Source of the DNA: Arthrobacter sp. 35W
Lineage (GTDB): Bacteria; Actinomycetota; Actinomycetes; Actinomycetales; Micrococcaceae
Direction: 5' to 3'
DNA: 64,000 nt
Assembly (NCBI RefSeq): GCF_000482545.1
Contig: NZ_KI519454.1
Span: forward strand, 1,834,954 to 1,898,953
A model generated the notes under the pieces. That model was not told the DNA's origin. It saw only the letters and a list, made by a program, of their open reading frames with translations, and did not search any database. The translations under genes and the position numbers were made by a program. Shown piece after piece: positions 40,241 through 49,338 of the stretch; position 1 is the stretch's first letter, and every line of letters starts with the position of its first letter.

Positions 40241-41355
40241 ACGCCCACTCCTCCGCCGCCGGCCGGCTTCTCCACCTGGTCATCGACGCCCGGTTCACCC
40301 GCACCGACCACCACGACGGCATCAGCCGCTACGGCGCCAGCCTGATGGAGGCCGTGGCGCCGTACGCCCGGGTCACCATGCTGATCTCCGACGAGCGCCA
40401 GCTGGCCCTGCTGCCGGACCTGCCGTTTGTGTTGATCACCAGCCCGCTTTCACCGCGCGAGCTCTTTGTCGCCGGGCAAATCAATGTGCTGGAACCCGAT
40501 CTGGTGTTCTGCCCCATGCAGACCATGGGCAGCTGGGGCAAGAAGTACCCGCTGGTGCTGACCCTGCATGACCTGATCTACTACGAGCACCCCGCTCCCC
40601 CGGGCTTCCTGCCGGCACCCATCCGCGTGCTCTGGCGCCTGTACCACAAGGCCTACTGGCCCCAGCGGCTCCTGCTGAACCGGGCCGACGTCGTCGCCAC
40701 CATCAGCCGGACCACCCAGGCGCTGATGGAAAAGCACTCCCTGACGCGCAAGCCCATCCGGATTGTCGGCAACGCGCCACAGGGGTCCCGGGTCCCCCGC
40801 GACCCCGCCGTGGCGCCCGAGAAGACGCTTGTCTACATGGGTTCCTTCATGCCCTACAAGAACGTCGAAACCCTGATTGCGGGCATGGCGGAACTGAAGG
40901 ACTTCACGCTTCACCTGCTCAGCCGGGTCAACCCCGCCCGGCGGGCCGAGCTGGAGGCCCAGATCCCCGCCGGCGCCTCGGTGGTGTTCCACAACGGCGT
41001 CACCGATGAGGAATACGACGCCCTGCTGCTGCGCGCCACGGCGCTGGTCACGCTGTCCAAGGCCGAGGGCTACGGCCTGCCGCTGGTCGAGGCCATGGCC
41101 CTGGGCACCCCGGTAGTGGTGGCCGACACCGACATCTTCCGCGAGGTGGGTGGAACGGCTGCCGGCTACGTCCCGGCCGACTCCTCATCCGAGTTTGCCG
41201 CGGCTGTGCGTGACTTGGCCGAGCCCGGCGTCTGGGAGGAACGCTCGACGGCGTCCGTCGCCCAGGCGGCCACGTTCAGTTGGGATGCCTCGGCACGGGA
41301 GCTTCTGGCGATTGCCGAGGAGCTGGTGGCGGCGAAGGCTGCCACCTCCTCATAG
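40237..41355 (+). CDS. Glycosyltransferase, GT4-like
   Basis: A 372-residue GT-B glycosyltransferase. The N-terminal acceptor domain starts LHLVIDARFTRTDHHDGISR, with LVLTLHDLIYYEHPAPP. The donor domain carries LVYMGSFMPYKNVETLIAGM and the EX7E motif in KAEGYGLPLVEAMALGTPVV. It presumably transfers a sugar from a nucleotide donor onto an envelope acceptor. The GTG start overlaps the upstream hydrolase stop by 4 nt. The frame is open far upstream only as a shadow of the hydrolase and reductase genes. Confidence 0.92.
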   Translation: MNAHSSAAGRLLHLVIDARFTRTDHHDGISRYGASLMEAVAPYARVTMLISDERQLALLPDLPFVLITSPLSPRELFVAGQINVLEPDLVFCPMQTMGSWGKKYPLVLTLHDLIYYEHPAPPGFLPAPIRVLWRLYHKAYWPQRLLLNRADVVATISRTTQALMEKHSLTRKPIRIVGNAPQGSRVPRDPAVAPEKTLVYMGSFMPYKNVETLIAGMAELKDFTLHLLSRVNPARRAELEAQIPAGASVVFHNGVTDEEYDALLLRATALVTLSKAEGYGLPLVEAMALGTPVVVADTDIFREVGGTAAGYVPADSSSEFAAAVRDLAEPGVWEERSTASVAQAATFSWDASARELLAIAEELVAAKAATSS

Positions 41356-41462
41356 GGAGGGAGCCCGGCCTCTGGCCTCTCGGTGCCCGGCGCGGGACAC
41401 TTGAACCAAGCGGCCCCGCCGGTCTGGCGGAGGCGGTTCGAGACCCAAACGTGGGAGGCGCC

Positions 41463-41603
41463 ATGACAAGCGAACAGCACCACACCCCGGAGGGCGGCTA
41501 CGGAGCGCCCGAGCCCGAGGATGAGATCCCGCAGAGCGGCGACGGCTCCGGCGAGGCGTCATCGAGTGAGGCGGCAGACGACGAAGGGGCGGATCCGGAC
41601 TAA
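41463..41603 (+). CDS. Small acidic protein, function unknown
   Basis: A 46-residue, strongly acidic and probably disordered protein (MTSEQHHTPEGGYGAPEPED ... DDEGADPD) with no recognised domain. It is supported mainly by a good ribosome-binding site (GGGAGG, 4-5 nt before the ATG), a biased composition and a position of its own between larger genes. I cannot assign a function. Confidence 0.55.
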   Translation: MTSEQHHTPEGGYGAPEPEDEIPQSGDGSGEASSSEAADDEGADPD

Positions 41604-41651
41604 TCCTGATCCTCCCCTTCGTGCAGATCCCCGCCCGGACTTCCACTCTGG

Positions 41652-42044
41652 CTAGGACCAGAAATCGTCGCCCTGTGCCGTGTCGGTGAAGAATTCCCGT
41701 GCTTCGGAAATCTTGCCGTCCCGGACCTCGAACACGAACGCACCCTTGGAATCCAGGGTCTTGCCGTCACGCTCGGCGGTGTTGTGCTGCAGCGCCACCG
41801 TGTGGTCCTCGCCGCCGATGATCTCATCGAGGTTCACGGCAAGACTTCCCTGGGTCTGCGCCGCCAACTCTCCGAAGTAGGCGAGGATGGCATCGCGGCC
41901 CTCCTTTGGCCCGGACAGCGCGTTGCTGCCGGCAACATGCCACACGGCATCATCGGCAAACAATCCGCCAAGGGTCTCCACGTCGCCGGCTACGAATGCC
42001 TCGTAGCCGCGCCTGACCAAATCTGCATTTTCTTCGGCTCCCAT
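41652..42044 (-). CDS. NTF2-like (SnoaL-type) protein
   Basis: A 130-residue single-domain NTF2-like protein: ADLVRRGYEAFVAGDVETLG, LFADDAVWHVAG, DAILAYFGELAAQT and VFEVRDGKISEAREFFTD. The fold hosts ketosteroid-isomerase- and SnoaL-like enzymes, but most stand-alone bacterial members are uncharacterised. The ATG at 42044 has GGAGAGG 8 nt upstream; an in-frame GTG 9 nt before lies inside that site and is unlikely. Confidence 0.85.
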   Translation of the reverse strand: MGAEENADLVRRGYEAFVAGDVETLGGLFADDAVWHVAGSNALSGPKEGRDAILAYFGELAAQTQGSLAVNLDEIIGGEDHTVALQHNTAERDGKTLDSKGAFVFEVRDGKISEAREFFTDTAQGDDFWS

Positions 42045-42124
42045 AGTGGGCACCTCTCCGTCATCGTTGTCGGAATAATCCCCAATAATTCAAGGCTATT
42101 CCCACGTCCAAGGACTGTCGATGC

Positions 42125-42156
42125 CTGAAGCGGGCGCTGTTTGGCGCCCGCATCAG
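42125..42156 (-). terminator. Terminator after the galactoside import operon
   Basis: An 8-bp GC stem (42130-42137 with 42144-42151), extended by CTGA/TCAG pairs across one mismatch, lies 11 nt after the stop of the leftward GH36-like gene. No long T tract. Confidence 0.6.
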
Positions 42157-42166
42157 CCGGAGTTTC

Positions 42167-43906
42167 CTAGGGGTTGCCGAGCGTGATCCGGGTGATTCCC
42201 CACGGGGCCACGTCAACGAATCCGCGCCCACCGAGCTCAATGCCGGTTGCCGCGGCACTGCCCTCGGCGAGCACCGTGCCCACCCGGGGTGCCGCCCCGG
42301 CCACCGTGTACGGCAGGACCTGCGCAGCCGTCGAGTTCAGGATGACGAGCTCGCTGATCCCGTCAAGGTCCAGCTCCAGGTGGCGAGGCTGGTAGGCGCC
42401 GACAACGAGCGTCGAGCCAAGGCGCGACGACACGACGGGGTAGCTCTCATTCGGCAGCCCCACACTGAGTTCACCGGTCAGCAGCACCTCGCGGAGGGAA
42501 CGCCACTGCGTCAGCAGCTCGGTGGCCCGCACCCGGTGCGCGTCGGGGAGCACATCCAGCGGCATCGAGATCTGCGGCACCGAGAAGAAGGTGTTCAGCA
42601 GCTGCCGGGACACCGTCTCAACAGGGGCCGTCGGATCCCACATCACCGGGTCGGAATGCACGATCTGGTCGATGGCCAGCAACCGCAGGTTGATCGTCGA
42701 GCGGCGGTTCTGGTCGGCGTCGGCCGGGCAGTCGTTGGCCCGGATGACGTCGGCAAAGGGCGCCACGGCCGGAGAGATGTACGGCTGGCGGAACTCGATG
42801 AGCGCTCCGGGGCGCGCCGCTTCAATGGCCGCCTCAATCTCGCCCAGCACCACTGCCATGGCGTCGCCGACGTCGGCAATGTCACCGGTGGAGGGTGTCC
42901 CCGCGTAGGACATGACGTTGTTGAGGAAGTCGATCTTCAGCCCGTCCAGATTGTAGTCGACCATCAATCGTGAGCACATCGCCACCAGGTGCTCACGCAC
43001 CTCGCGGTGGCGGGGGTCCAGAACCCAGGTCCGCAGGCCCTCGGCGTAGTGGCTCGCAAACGGGGCAAGGGTGGAGTACGCCTCGCTCAGTTCGCCCATC
43101 AGGAACGGAGCAACCCACATCACCGTTTCGAGGCCGCCGTCGGCCAGCTCTGCCACGGTGCCGCGGAGGTCGGGGAACTTTGCCGTATCCGGCACCCAGT
43201 CGCCACATCCTGCGTACCAGCGGCCGTCGCCGAACTTCTGCCAGCCGTCGTCGATGAAGACCGACTTGCAGCCGATCCCCCGCGCCGCCTCGGCGTTGCG
43301 CATGACGATCTCGTGGGAGATCTGCTGTGAGTACGCGTACCAGGTGGAGTACACAGGTTCTCGGGCGATGACGGCTGCCGCCCTGCCGGCGATGCCGTCA
43401 TGCAGGATCACCGACAGCTCACGGATGGCCTGCTCGTAGCCGGATTCTTCTGCCACGACGGCCAGGCGCACGACGGAGCGGGCCTCGGCCAGGCCCTCGG
43501 CGATGCCCAAGCGGACAACGAAGGTCTTGGCTTCCTCGGAGGCGCCGTATTCCAGCTCGCCCTCCTGCGTGAGGCAGTCGAAGGCGAAGGCGAAACCGCT
43601 GTTGCCATTGGCATCGCACAGCACTCCGATCGGAGCCGAGCGCACGGCACTGAACCCGATGCGGCCCTTCCAGTCGGCGGGCAGGCAGTCCCCCGGGTCG
43701 AAGCCCGGGTGCCAATAGGCGGTGGCATTGCCCAGCGGAGCCTCGAGCACAATCTGCCCGCCGGCGGCGATGCTCACGGTGACGATGTCGACAAGGCCGC
43801 GGCGTTCTACGCCCTCGACAAGGCATCCACCGCCCACACCGAATTTGATGCCCCGCGGGAGCTCCGTCCACTGCACGGACAGGAGCTGGTGGTCTTCAAG
43901 TAGCAC
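42167..43906 (-). CDS. GH36-like alpha-galactosidase family protein
   Basis: A 579-residue melibiase-type glycoside hydrolase (clan GH-D). An N-terminal beta-sandwich is followed by a TIM barrel with STWYAYSQQISHEIVMRNAE, VFIDDGWQKFGDGRW and VMWVAPFLMGE. The likely nucleophile Asp is in LDGLKIDFLNN and the likely acid/base is in RANDCPADADQNRR. It has no signal peptide, so it acts on imported alpha-galactosides. It is shorter than and clearly different from the divergent GH36 enzyme (714 residues). It lies 9 nt after the permease stop, so it is the last gene of the SBP-permease-permease-hydrolase operon. Confidence 0.85.
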   Translation of the reverse strand: MLLEDHQLLSVQWTELPRGIKFGVGGGCLVEGVERRGLVDIVTVSIAAGGQIVLEAPLGNATAYWHPGFDPGDCLPADWKGRIGFSAVRSAPIGVLCDANGNSGFAFAFDCLTQEGELEYGASEEAKTFVVRLGIAEGLAEARSVVRLAVVAEESGYEQAIRELSVILHDGIAGRAAAVIAREPVYSTWYAYSQQISHEIVMRNAEAARGIGCKSVFIDDGWQKFGDGRWYAGCGDWVPDTAKFPDLRGTVAELADGGLETVMWVAPFLMGELSEAYSTLAPFASHYAEGLRTWVLDPRHREVREHLVAMCSRLMVDYNLDGLKIDFLNNVMSYAGTPSTGDIADVGDAMAVVLGEIEAAIEAARPGALIEFRQPYISPAVAPFADVIRANDCPADADQNRRSTINLRLLAIDQIVHSDPVMWDPTAPVETVSRQLLNTFFSVPQISMPLDVLPDAHRVRATELLTQWRSLREVLLTGELSVGLPNESYPVVSSRLGSTLVVGAYQPRHLELDLDGISELVILNSTAAQVLPYTVAGAAPRVGTVLAEGSAAATGIELGGRGFVDVAPWGITRITLGNP

Positions 43907-43915
43907 AGCGGATCC

Positions 43916-44761
43916 TTATTGCTTAACAGCGCCGGCCAGAATGCCTGCGACGAATTGACGTTGGAGAAAGAGGAAGAGAATGAGCACGGGCAGCATCGAG
44001 AGCATGGTGCCCATCAGGAGCTGGCCGTAGTCGGTGGTGCCGATGCCCTGCAGCGAGGCCAGGGCGACGGGAACCGTGTAGGACTCCGGTGAGCGCAGGA
44101 CGACGAGCGGGTAGACGAAGTCGTTCCACTGGGCCAGGAAGAGGAAGATCGCCAGGGCAGACAGGGCCGGGCGGACCGTCGGAAGGACGATCTGGCTGAA
44201 CACGCGGAACTCGCCGGCGCCGTCGATGCGGGCGGCCTGGATCATCTCATCGGGGATGGTGGACATCGTCTGCTTCATCAGGAAGATGCCAAAGGGCAGT
44301 GCAAGGTTCGGCAGGATGAGGGCCTGGTAGCTGTCGAGCCAGCCGAGGTTGACCATGATCTGGAACAGCGGAACCAGCGTCACCTGGGACGGCAGAGCCA
44401 GCGTCACCAGCAGTGCACCGAACAAGAGGTTCTGGCCACGGAACTTGAACTTCGCGAAGGCGTAGCCGGCGGCCGTGCAGACAATGAGCCCCAGCGCCGT
44501 GTAGGTGGTCGAGACGAACAGCGAGTTGACCATGGAGCGCCCAAACATGGTGTCCCGGAAGAGTCCGACAAAGTTCTCGACGAAGGCCGGGCCGGGCAGG
44601 AAGTGCGGGGGCGTGGCAAAGATGTCGTGTGCGCCGTAGGTGGTGGCGATCAGAAGCCAATAAAACGGCAGCACCATGAATACTGCACCGGCCGCTATGG
44701 CGGTGGTCAGGACAAGCGAGCGTCCCCGGCTCTTCCGCACCACAATGTTGGTGTTGGACAT
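43916..44761 (-). CDS. Carbohydrate ABC transporter permease (MalG type)
   Basis: A 281-residue CUT1 permease with six predicted helices and the cytoplasmic EAA loop MIQAARIDGAGEFRVFSQIV, which docks onto the ATPase. The N-terminus has a basic tail before the first helix. Its start codon overlaps the stop of the MalF-type gene by one base (TAATG). With the binding protein it forms an importer for an oligosaccharide, by context an alpha-galactoside. No ATPase gene is in the locus; many Actinobacteria share one MsiK-type ATPase among CUT1 systems. Confidence 0.93.
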   Translation of the reverse strand: MSNTNIVVRKSRGRSLVLTTAIAAGAVFMVLPFYWLLIATTYGAHDIFATPPHFLPGPAFVENFVGLFRDTMFGRSMVNSLFVSTTYTALGLIVCTAAGYAFAKFKFRGQNLLFGALLVTLALPSQVTLVPLFQIMVNLGWLDSYQALILPNLALPFGIFLMKQTMSTIPDEMIQAARIDGAGEFRVFSQIVLPTVRPALSALAIFLFLAQWNDFVYPLVVLRSPESYTVPVALASLQGIGTTDYGQLLMGTMLSMLPVLILFLFLQRQFVAGILAGAVKQ

Positions 44762-45693
44762 TAGGACTTCTCCTTGAACAAGCGGAGCTGGATCAGCGAA
44801 ATCACGCCGATGATGATGGTCAGGGCGTAGCCGATGGCCGAGGCGTAGCCGAAGTCGAAGAACTTGAACCCGTTTTGGTAGAGGTACATGCCAACCGTGA
44901 GGGTTGCATTGTCCGGGCCGCCGTTGGTGAGGACATAGGGCTCGTCGAAGAGCTGCAGGGTGCCGATCGTCGAGAGGATGACTGTGAGCACGATGGCCGG
45001 ACGCAGGCCCGGCAGGGTCACGTGCCAGAACCGCTGCCAGGCGCTGGCGCCGTCGACGTGGGCCGCCTCATAGAGCTCGCCACCGATCGACTGCATCTGG
45101 GCGAGGTAGATGATGGCATTCTGGCCGGTGTAGTGCCAGGTCATGGCGATGACGATCGAGACCTTGGCCCACAGCGGATCGCCAAGCCACGGAATCGGGG
45201 ACAGTCCGATGAAGCTGATGAGGTAGTTGACGAACCCCTCGTTCGTGTTGAACAGGGCGCGGAACAGGATGCCGTAGGCGACGAGGCCCATCACGATTGG
45301 CACAAAATAGGCGGTGCGCCAGAAGGAACGGATCTTCAGGAGCACGGAGTTGAAGGCAACGGCCAGCACGATCGCGAGCACCAGCATGATCGGCACCTGC
45401 ACGAGCAGAATGATGCCGGTGTTGGCCAACGCCTTGTAGAAGAGCGGGTCCGCAATGAGCCGGGTGTAGTTCTCCAAACCGGCGAACTCGACCTCACCAC
45501 CAACGTTCTTGGTCAAACTCAGCCAGAACGCCGAGATGTAGGGGTAGAGCTTGAACCCGACAAACAGCAGGATCATGGGCATCAAGAACAGGTACGGCGT
45601 GATTCTGGGGTACCCGACTGACGACCGGCGGCGCCGCGGCGCCACAGGCTTCTCGGCCGTTGCCGGCGTCGATGATTGGACAAGAGTATTCAT
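44761..45693 (-). CDS. Carbohydrate ABC transporter permease (MalF type)
   Basis: A 310-residue CUT1 permease. The first helix (PYLFLMPMILLFVGFKLYPY) is followed by the periplasmic loop and five further helices. The EAA loop reads LYEAAHVDGASAWQRFWHVT. It forms a heterodimer with the MalG-type permease encoded next. It is separated from the binding-protein gene by 57 nt that hold a stable hairpin, which probably lowers permease expression relative to the binding protein. Confidence 0.93.
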   Translation of the reverse strand: MNTLVQSSTPATAEKPVAPRRRRSSVGYPRITPYLFLMPMILLFVGFKLYPYISAFWLSLTKNVGGEVEFAGLENYTRLIADPLFYKALANTGIILLVQVPIMLVLAIVLAVAFNSVLLKIRSFWRTAYFVPIVMGLVAYGILFRALFNTNEGFVNYLISFIGLSPIPWLGDPLWAKVSIVIAMTWHYTGQNAIIYLAQMQSIGGELYEAAHVDGASAWQRFWHVTLPGLRPAIVLTVILSTIGTLQLFDEPYVLTNGGPDNATLTVGMYLYQNGFKFFDFGYASAIGYALTIIIGVISLIQLRLFKEKS

Positions 45694-45710
45694 GGTGAGG
45701 GCCTTTTCAT

Positions 45711-45739
45711 GGGTGCGCCGGCCGGTGGCCGGCGCACCC
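45711..45739 (-). promoter_or_regulatory. Intercistronic hairpin between binding-protein and permease genes
   Basis: A perfect 13-bp stem (45711-45723 with 45727-45739) with a 3-nt loop, 12 nt past the binding-protein stop and before the permease start. Such hairpins commonly stabilise the upstream message or attenuate transcription so that binding protein exceeds permease. Confidence 0.65.
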
Positions 45740-45750
45740 TGGTTCGACTG

Positions 45751-47097
45751 CTAGTTGGTGGCCAGCTTGCGGCCGGTCTGCTGTGCGACCTGCTTCGCGG
45801 CCTCGTCCAGCTCCGTCTTGGGATCGGCGCCCTTGAGCACAACGCGCGTCTGAACGTCGACGTAGGCCTTCAGTGCGCGGGCGTAGTCGCTCGTGTAGTT
45901 CACCGCGGGGGTGTCCTGGTTCAGCTCGTCGATGAAGATCTGGTTGACCTTCTCGCCGCCGAAGAAGGCGTTGGGGGCGACGAAGCCATCGGAGTCCAGC
46001 ATCGGCTTGAAGCCGGGGAACATGCCACCGCCGTCGTACACCAGCTTCTGGCCTTCGAGCGTTCCGAGGGCGAAGTCGATGAAGGCATAGGCGGTCGCCT
46101 GGTTCTTGCTCGAGCTCGGTATGGAGAGGTAGGTGCCACCGTTGACGGCACCTGTCAGGCCGCCGGTCTTGACGGCCGGGGGCAGGCTGACGCTCCACTT
46201 GCCGGCCATATCGGGGGCCTCTTCCTCGATCACGCCGGCCAACCATCCACCTGAGGAGGTGGTGGCAACCTTGCGCTCACCGCGCAGGGTGACCAGGAGG
46301 TTCTCCCAGCTGCCCGGCACATCCTCGACGAGCCCGAGGTCGTTGGCCTTCTTGATGATCTCCAGTGACTGCACAGCCTCGGGGCCGTTCAGGGTGATGT
46401 CGCCGGCGGCGTTGAAGTAGAACGCTCCCTGCAGGCCCATCAGCAGTTCGAAGAGGCCTGCGGAGTCGCCGACGGTGCCGGCCTTGTCCATGCTGAACAG
46501 CGAAGCGCCGGTCTTTTCCTTCAGGGTGGTGCCTGCTGCGAGCAGCTCATCCCAGGTCTTGAGGCCGGAGTAGTCGATGCCGGCCTCCTTGAAGAGGTCC
46601 TGGCGGAAGAAGAAGCCTGCTGCGTTGACCTCGTACGGGACACCGAAGACCTGGCCCTTGGGGCCCTGGCCGCTCTTCCAGGCGCCGGCGGGGAACTGGG
46701 TGGCGAGCTTGTCGGCACCCAGGTCGCGAAGGTCGACAAGCTGCTTCGGGAACTTCTCCGAGTAGTTGCCCATGTAGTCGATGCCGATGTTGAGGATGTC
46801 GGCCAGACCGCTGCCGCCGGCGGCCATGCCGGTGGTGATCTTTTCCCAGATGGCGGGGTTGCCGACATCCTGGACGTCAACCTCGACGCCGGGGTGGAGC
46901 TTCTGGAATGCGGGGATGGCGGCCTTGAGGCCCGAGCCGGGAGCGTTCCAGGTCCAAACGGTGATCTTGCCGCCGATTTCCCCCTTCGCCGCCGACTGGC
47001 CGGTCTGGGTGGAGCATCCGACGAGTGCAACAACAGTGGCTGCTGCAAAGGACGTCAGGACGGCGCGACGTCCCGGCATTGGCGTGGAGAACTTCAT
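45751..47097 (-). CDS. Extracellular sugar-binding lipoprotein of an ABC importer
   Basis: A 448-residue CUT1 solute-binding protein. The signal peptide ends in a lipobox (VVALVGCSTQ), so the mature protein is lipid-anchored outside the membrane at about Cys28. An Arg-Arg pair (GRRAVLTSF) precedes the hydrophobic stretch and could allow Tat export. The body matches SBP family 1/8 (GKITVWTWNAPGSGLKAAIP, GKWSVSLPPAV). It is the first gene of the leftward galactoside operon and is divergent from the second GH36 gene, sharing a 96-nt control region. Confidence 0.92.
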   Translation of the reverse strand: MKFSTPMPGRRAVLTSFAAATVVALVGCSTQTGQSAAKGEIGGKITVWTWNAPGSGLKAAIPAFQKLHPGVEVDVQDVGNPAIWEKITTGMAAGGSGLADILNIGIDYMGNYSEKFPKQLVDLRDLGADKLATQFPAGAWKSGQGPKGQVFGVPYEVNAAGFFFRQDLFKEAGIDYSGLKTWDELLAAGTTLKEKTGASLFSMDKAGTVGDSAGLFELLMGLQGAFYFNAAGDITLNGPEAVQSLEIIKKANDLGLVEDVPGSWENLLVTLRGERKVATTSSGGWLAGVIEEEAPDMAGKWSVSLPPAVKTGGLTGAVNGGTYLSIPSSSKNQATAYAFIDFALGTLEGQKLVYDGGGMFPGFKPMLDSDGFVAPNAFFGGEKVNQIFIDELNQDTPAVNYTSDYARALKAYVDVQTRVVLKGADPKTELDEAAKQVAQQTGRKLATN

Positions 47098-47158
47098 TGT
47101 CCAAAGAACCTTTCGTAGTGAAGCTGGTCACATGACAATAGCATGATAAAAGTAACTA

Positions 47159-47175
47159 TGCAGACAATTTCTGCA
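47159..47175. promoter_or_regulatory. Candidate operator in the divergent galactoside promoter region
   Basis: Perfect inverted repeat TGCAGA-CAATT-TCTGCA in the 96-nt gap between the binding-protein gene and the rightward GH36 gene, in an AT-rich stretch unlike the surroundings. Its odd 5-nt spacer without central CG differs from a typical LacI box. The regulator is therefore open. Confidence 0.55.
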
Positions 47176-47193
47176 AAATTACAAAGGAGTGAA

Positions 47194-49338
47194 ATGAAGT
47201 CCTCGCTTGTGCACCTGACATCCGCCGGAGTGAGCGTGGTCCTTGTGGCTGAACCCGATTCACTGCCCGTCGTCGCCTATTGGGGCTCGGCCCTGGGGCA
47301 GCTGGACGAGGCCACCGAACAGCGCATCCTGGACGACGTCCGGCCGGTGCGCGCCACGAGCGAACCCGATGCCCCGCGGCCGATTGGCATTCTGCCGGAG
47401 GCCAAGCAGGGCTGGATGGGCTTCCCCGGCATCGCCGGACACCGCGGCGGACGGGGCTCCTTCTCCGACGTCTGCGGCGTCAGCTACGAGCACACGCCAG
47501 GCACAACCCCCGGGGCCGCCCAGCGCCTCGTCGCCCGTGGACTGGATGTTTCGGGCCAGGTCCAGGCAACGCTGGAGATCGAACTGCTGCCCAGCGGCCT
47601 GCTGCGCACCCGCGCCTCCCTGCGCAACGACGGCGGAACCGAGTACCGCCTGGAGGGCCTCGACCTCGCCCTGCCCATCCCCGGCCGGGCCACGGAACTG
47701 CTTGACCTTTCCGGCCGCCACAATGGCGAACGGCGTCCGCAGCGCCGCTCCCTGGTTGACGGCACACACCTGCGGGAGAACCGCCGCGGACGCACCGGCC
47801 CGGACGCCGCCACCCTGCTGTTCGCCGGCACCCCAGGCTTCGACTTCGCGCGCGGTGAAGTATGGGCGATCCACAGCGCCTGGTCGGGAAACCAGCGCAT
47901 GTGGGCCGAACGCACCAATGGCGGGCGCAGCTTCCTCGGCGCCGGCGAGCTGCTGCACACCGGCGAACTCGTGCTGCAGCCGGGCGGGGAGTATGAAAGC
48001 CCGTGGCTCTACGCCAGCTACGGCGAAGGCCTGGACGAGGCGTCCGCCCGCATCCACGCCACGCTGCGCGCCCGGCCCGGACACCCCGCCGTCGGCCGGC
48101 CCATCACCCTGAACACCTGGGAGGCAGTGTACTTCGACCACTCACTGCCGCCGCTCGTTGAGCTCGCCGACCTCGCCCACCGCGTCGGCGTCGAACGCTT
48201 TGTTCTGGACGACGGCTGGTTCCTCGGCCGCCGCCACGACCGCGCCGGCCTGGGCGACTGGCTGGTCGACCCCAGCGTCTGGACCGACGGGCTCACGCCG
48301 CTTGTGGACCATGTGCGCTCCCTCGGGATGCAGTTCGGCATCTGGTTCGAACCCGAGATGGTGAATCCGGATTCGGAGATGGCCCGCAACCACCCGGACT
48401 GGATCCTCTCGCCGGTGCACCGGGATGCCCCTCTGGCCCGCCAGCAGCTGGTGGTCAACACCGCCCACCCCGATGCCTACGCCTACCTGCGTGATCGGAT
48501 CGTCGAGCTGGTCACGGCCCACCGCATCGACTACATCAAGTGGGACCACAACCGTGATCTGCTGGAGCCCGTCAACCGGACCACCGGCGTCGCCGGCGTT
48601 CATGAGCAGACGCTTGCCACCTACCGGCTCATCGACGAGATCAAGGCCGCCTGCCCCTGGCTGGAGATTGAATCCTGCTCGGCGGGCGGCGGGCGCATCG
48701 ACCTCGGCATCGTCGAGCATGTGGACCGCTTTTGGACCTCCGACTCCAACGACCCCCTCGAACGCCAGCGCATCCAGCGCTGGACCAGCCTGCTGATGCC
48801 GCCCGAGCTTCTCGGATCGCACGTTGGTGCTGCACGCGCACACGTCACCGGCCGCCACAGCCTGCTCAGCTTCCGGGCTATCACCGCTCTGATGGGCAGC
48901 TTTGGCATCGAGTGGGATCTGCGCGAGGCCTCCGAGGAGGAGCTGGCCGAACTCACCGCCTGGATCCGGGAGGTCAAGCGCCTCGCTCCCCTGGTGGAAC
49001 GCGGCACCCTCCACCGCCTGGAGACCGAGAACGCGCACATCGCGCAGAGCGTTGTCTCCGCCGATGCGAGCCATGCCATCGTCACCCTCGCAGCGATCGA
49101 CTCCCCGCCGCACATCCCCGGACCGGCGCTCCGCCTGGCCGGCCTGGATCCCGAGCGCCGGTACCGCGTTGCCCGCGTGCGCATCGACGGAGCCGTCGAC
49201 ACGATCTCCACCCGCCCCCAGCCGGCCTGGTGGAATGAAGAGTTCGTTTCCCTTGGCTCCACCCTGGTCAAGCTCGGCCTGCCCATGCCCACTCTGCGCC
49301 CGCAGGAAGCGGCCCTCATCGAGGTGCGCGAGACATGA
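47194..49338 (+). CDS. Alpha-galactosidase, GH36
   Basis: A 714-residue GH36 enzyme that hydrolyses terminal alpha-galactosides such as melibiose and raffinose. A large N-terminal beta-supersandwich (about 1-290) precedes the TIM barrel: ERFVLDDGWFLGRR, GMQFGIWFEPEMVNPDSEMA. The nucleophile is in IDYIKWDHNRD and the acid/base is in FWTSDSNDPLERQRIQRW; the CSAGGGRIDLG motif lies between them. There is no signal peptide, so it is cytoplasmic. I chose the ATG at 47194 because AAAGGAG lies 5 nt upstream; earlier ATGs at 47143 and 47158 lack sites and would overlap the operator. Confidence 0.94.
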   Translation: MKSSLVHLTSAGVSVVLVAEPDSLPVVAYWGSALGQLDEATEQRILDDVRPVRATSEPDAPRPIGILPEAKQGWMGFPGIAGHRGGRGSFSDVCGVSYEHTPGTTPGAAQRLVARGLDVSGQVQATLEIELLPSGLLRTRASLRNDGGTEYRLEGLDLALPIPGRATELLDLSGRHNGERRPQRRSLVDGTHLRENRRGRTGPDAATLLFAGTPGFDFARGEVWAIHSAWSGNQRMWAERTNGGRSFLGAGELLHTGELVLQPGGEYESPWLYASYGEGLDEASARIHATLRARPGHPAVGRPITLNTWEAVYFDHSLPPLVELADLAHRVGVERFVLDDGWFLGRRHDRAGLGDWLVDPSVWTDGLTPLVDHVRSLGMQFGIWFEPEMVNPDSEMARNHPDWILSPVHRDAPLARQQLVVNTAHPDAYAYLRDRIVELVTAHRIDYIKWDHNRDLLEPVNRTTGVAGVHEQTLATYRLIDEIKAACPWLEIESCSAGGGRIDLGIVEHVDRFWTSDSNDPLERQRIQRWTSLLMPPELLGSHVGAARAHVTGRHSLLSFRAITALMGSFGIEWDLREASEEELAELTAWIREVKRLAPLVERGTLHRLETENAHIAQSVVSADASHAIVTLAAIDSPPHIPGPALRLAGLDPERRYRVARVRIDGAVDTISTRPQPAWWNEEFVSLGSTLVKLGLPMPTLRPQEAALIEVRET

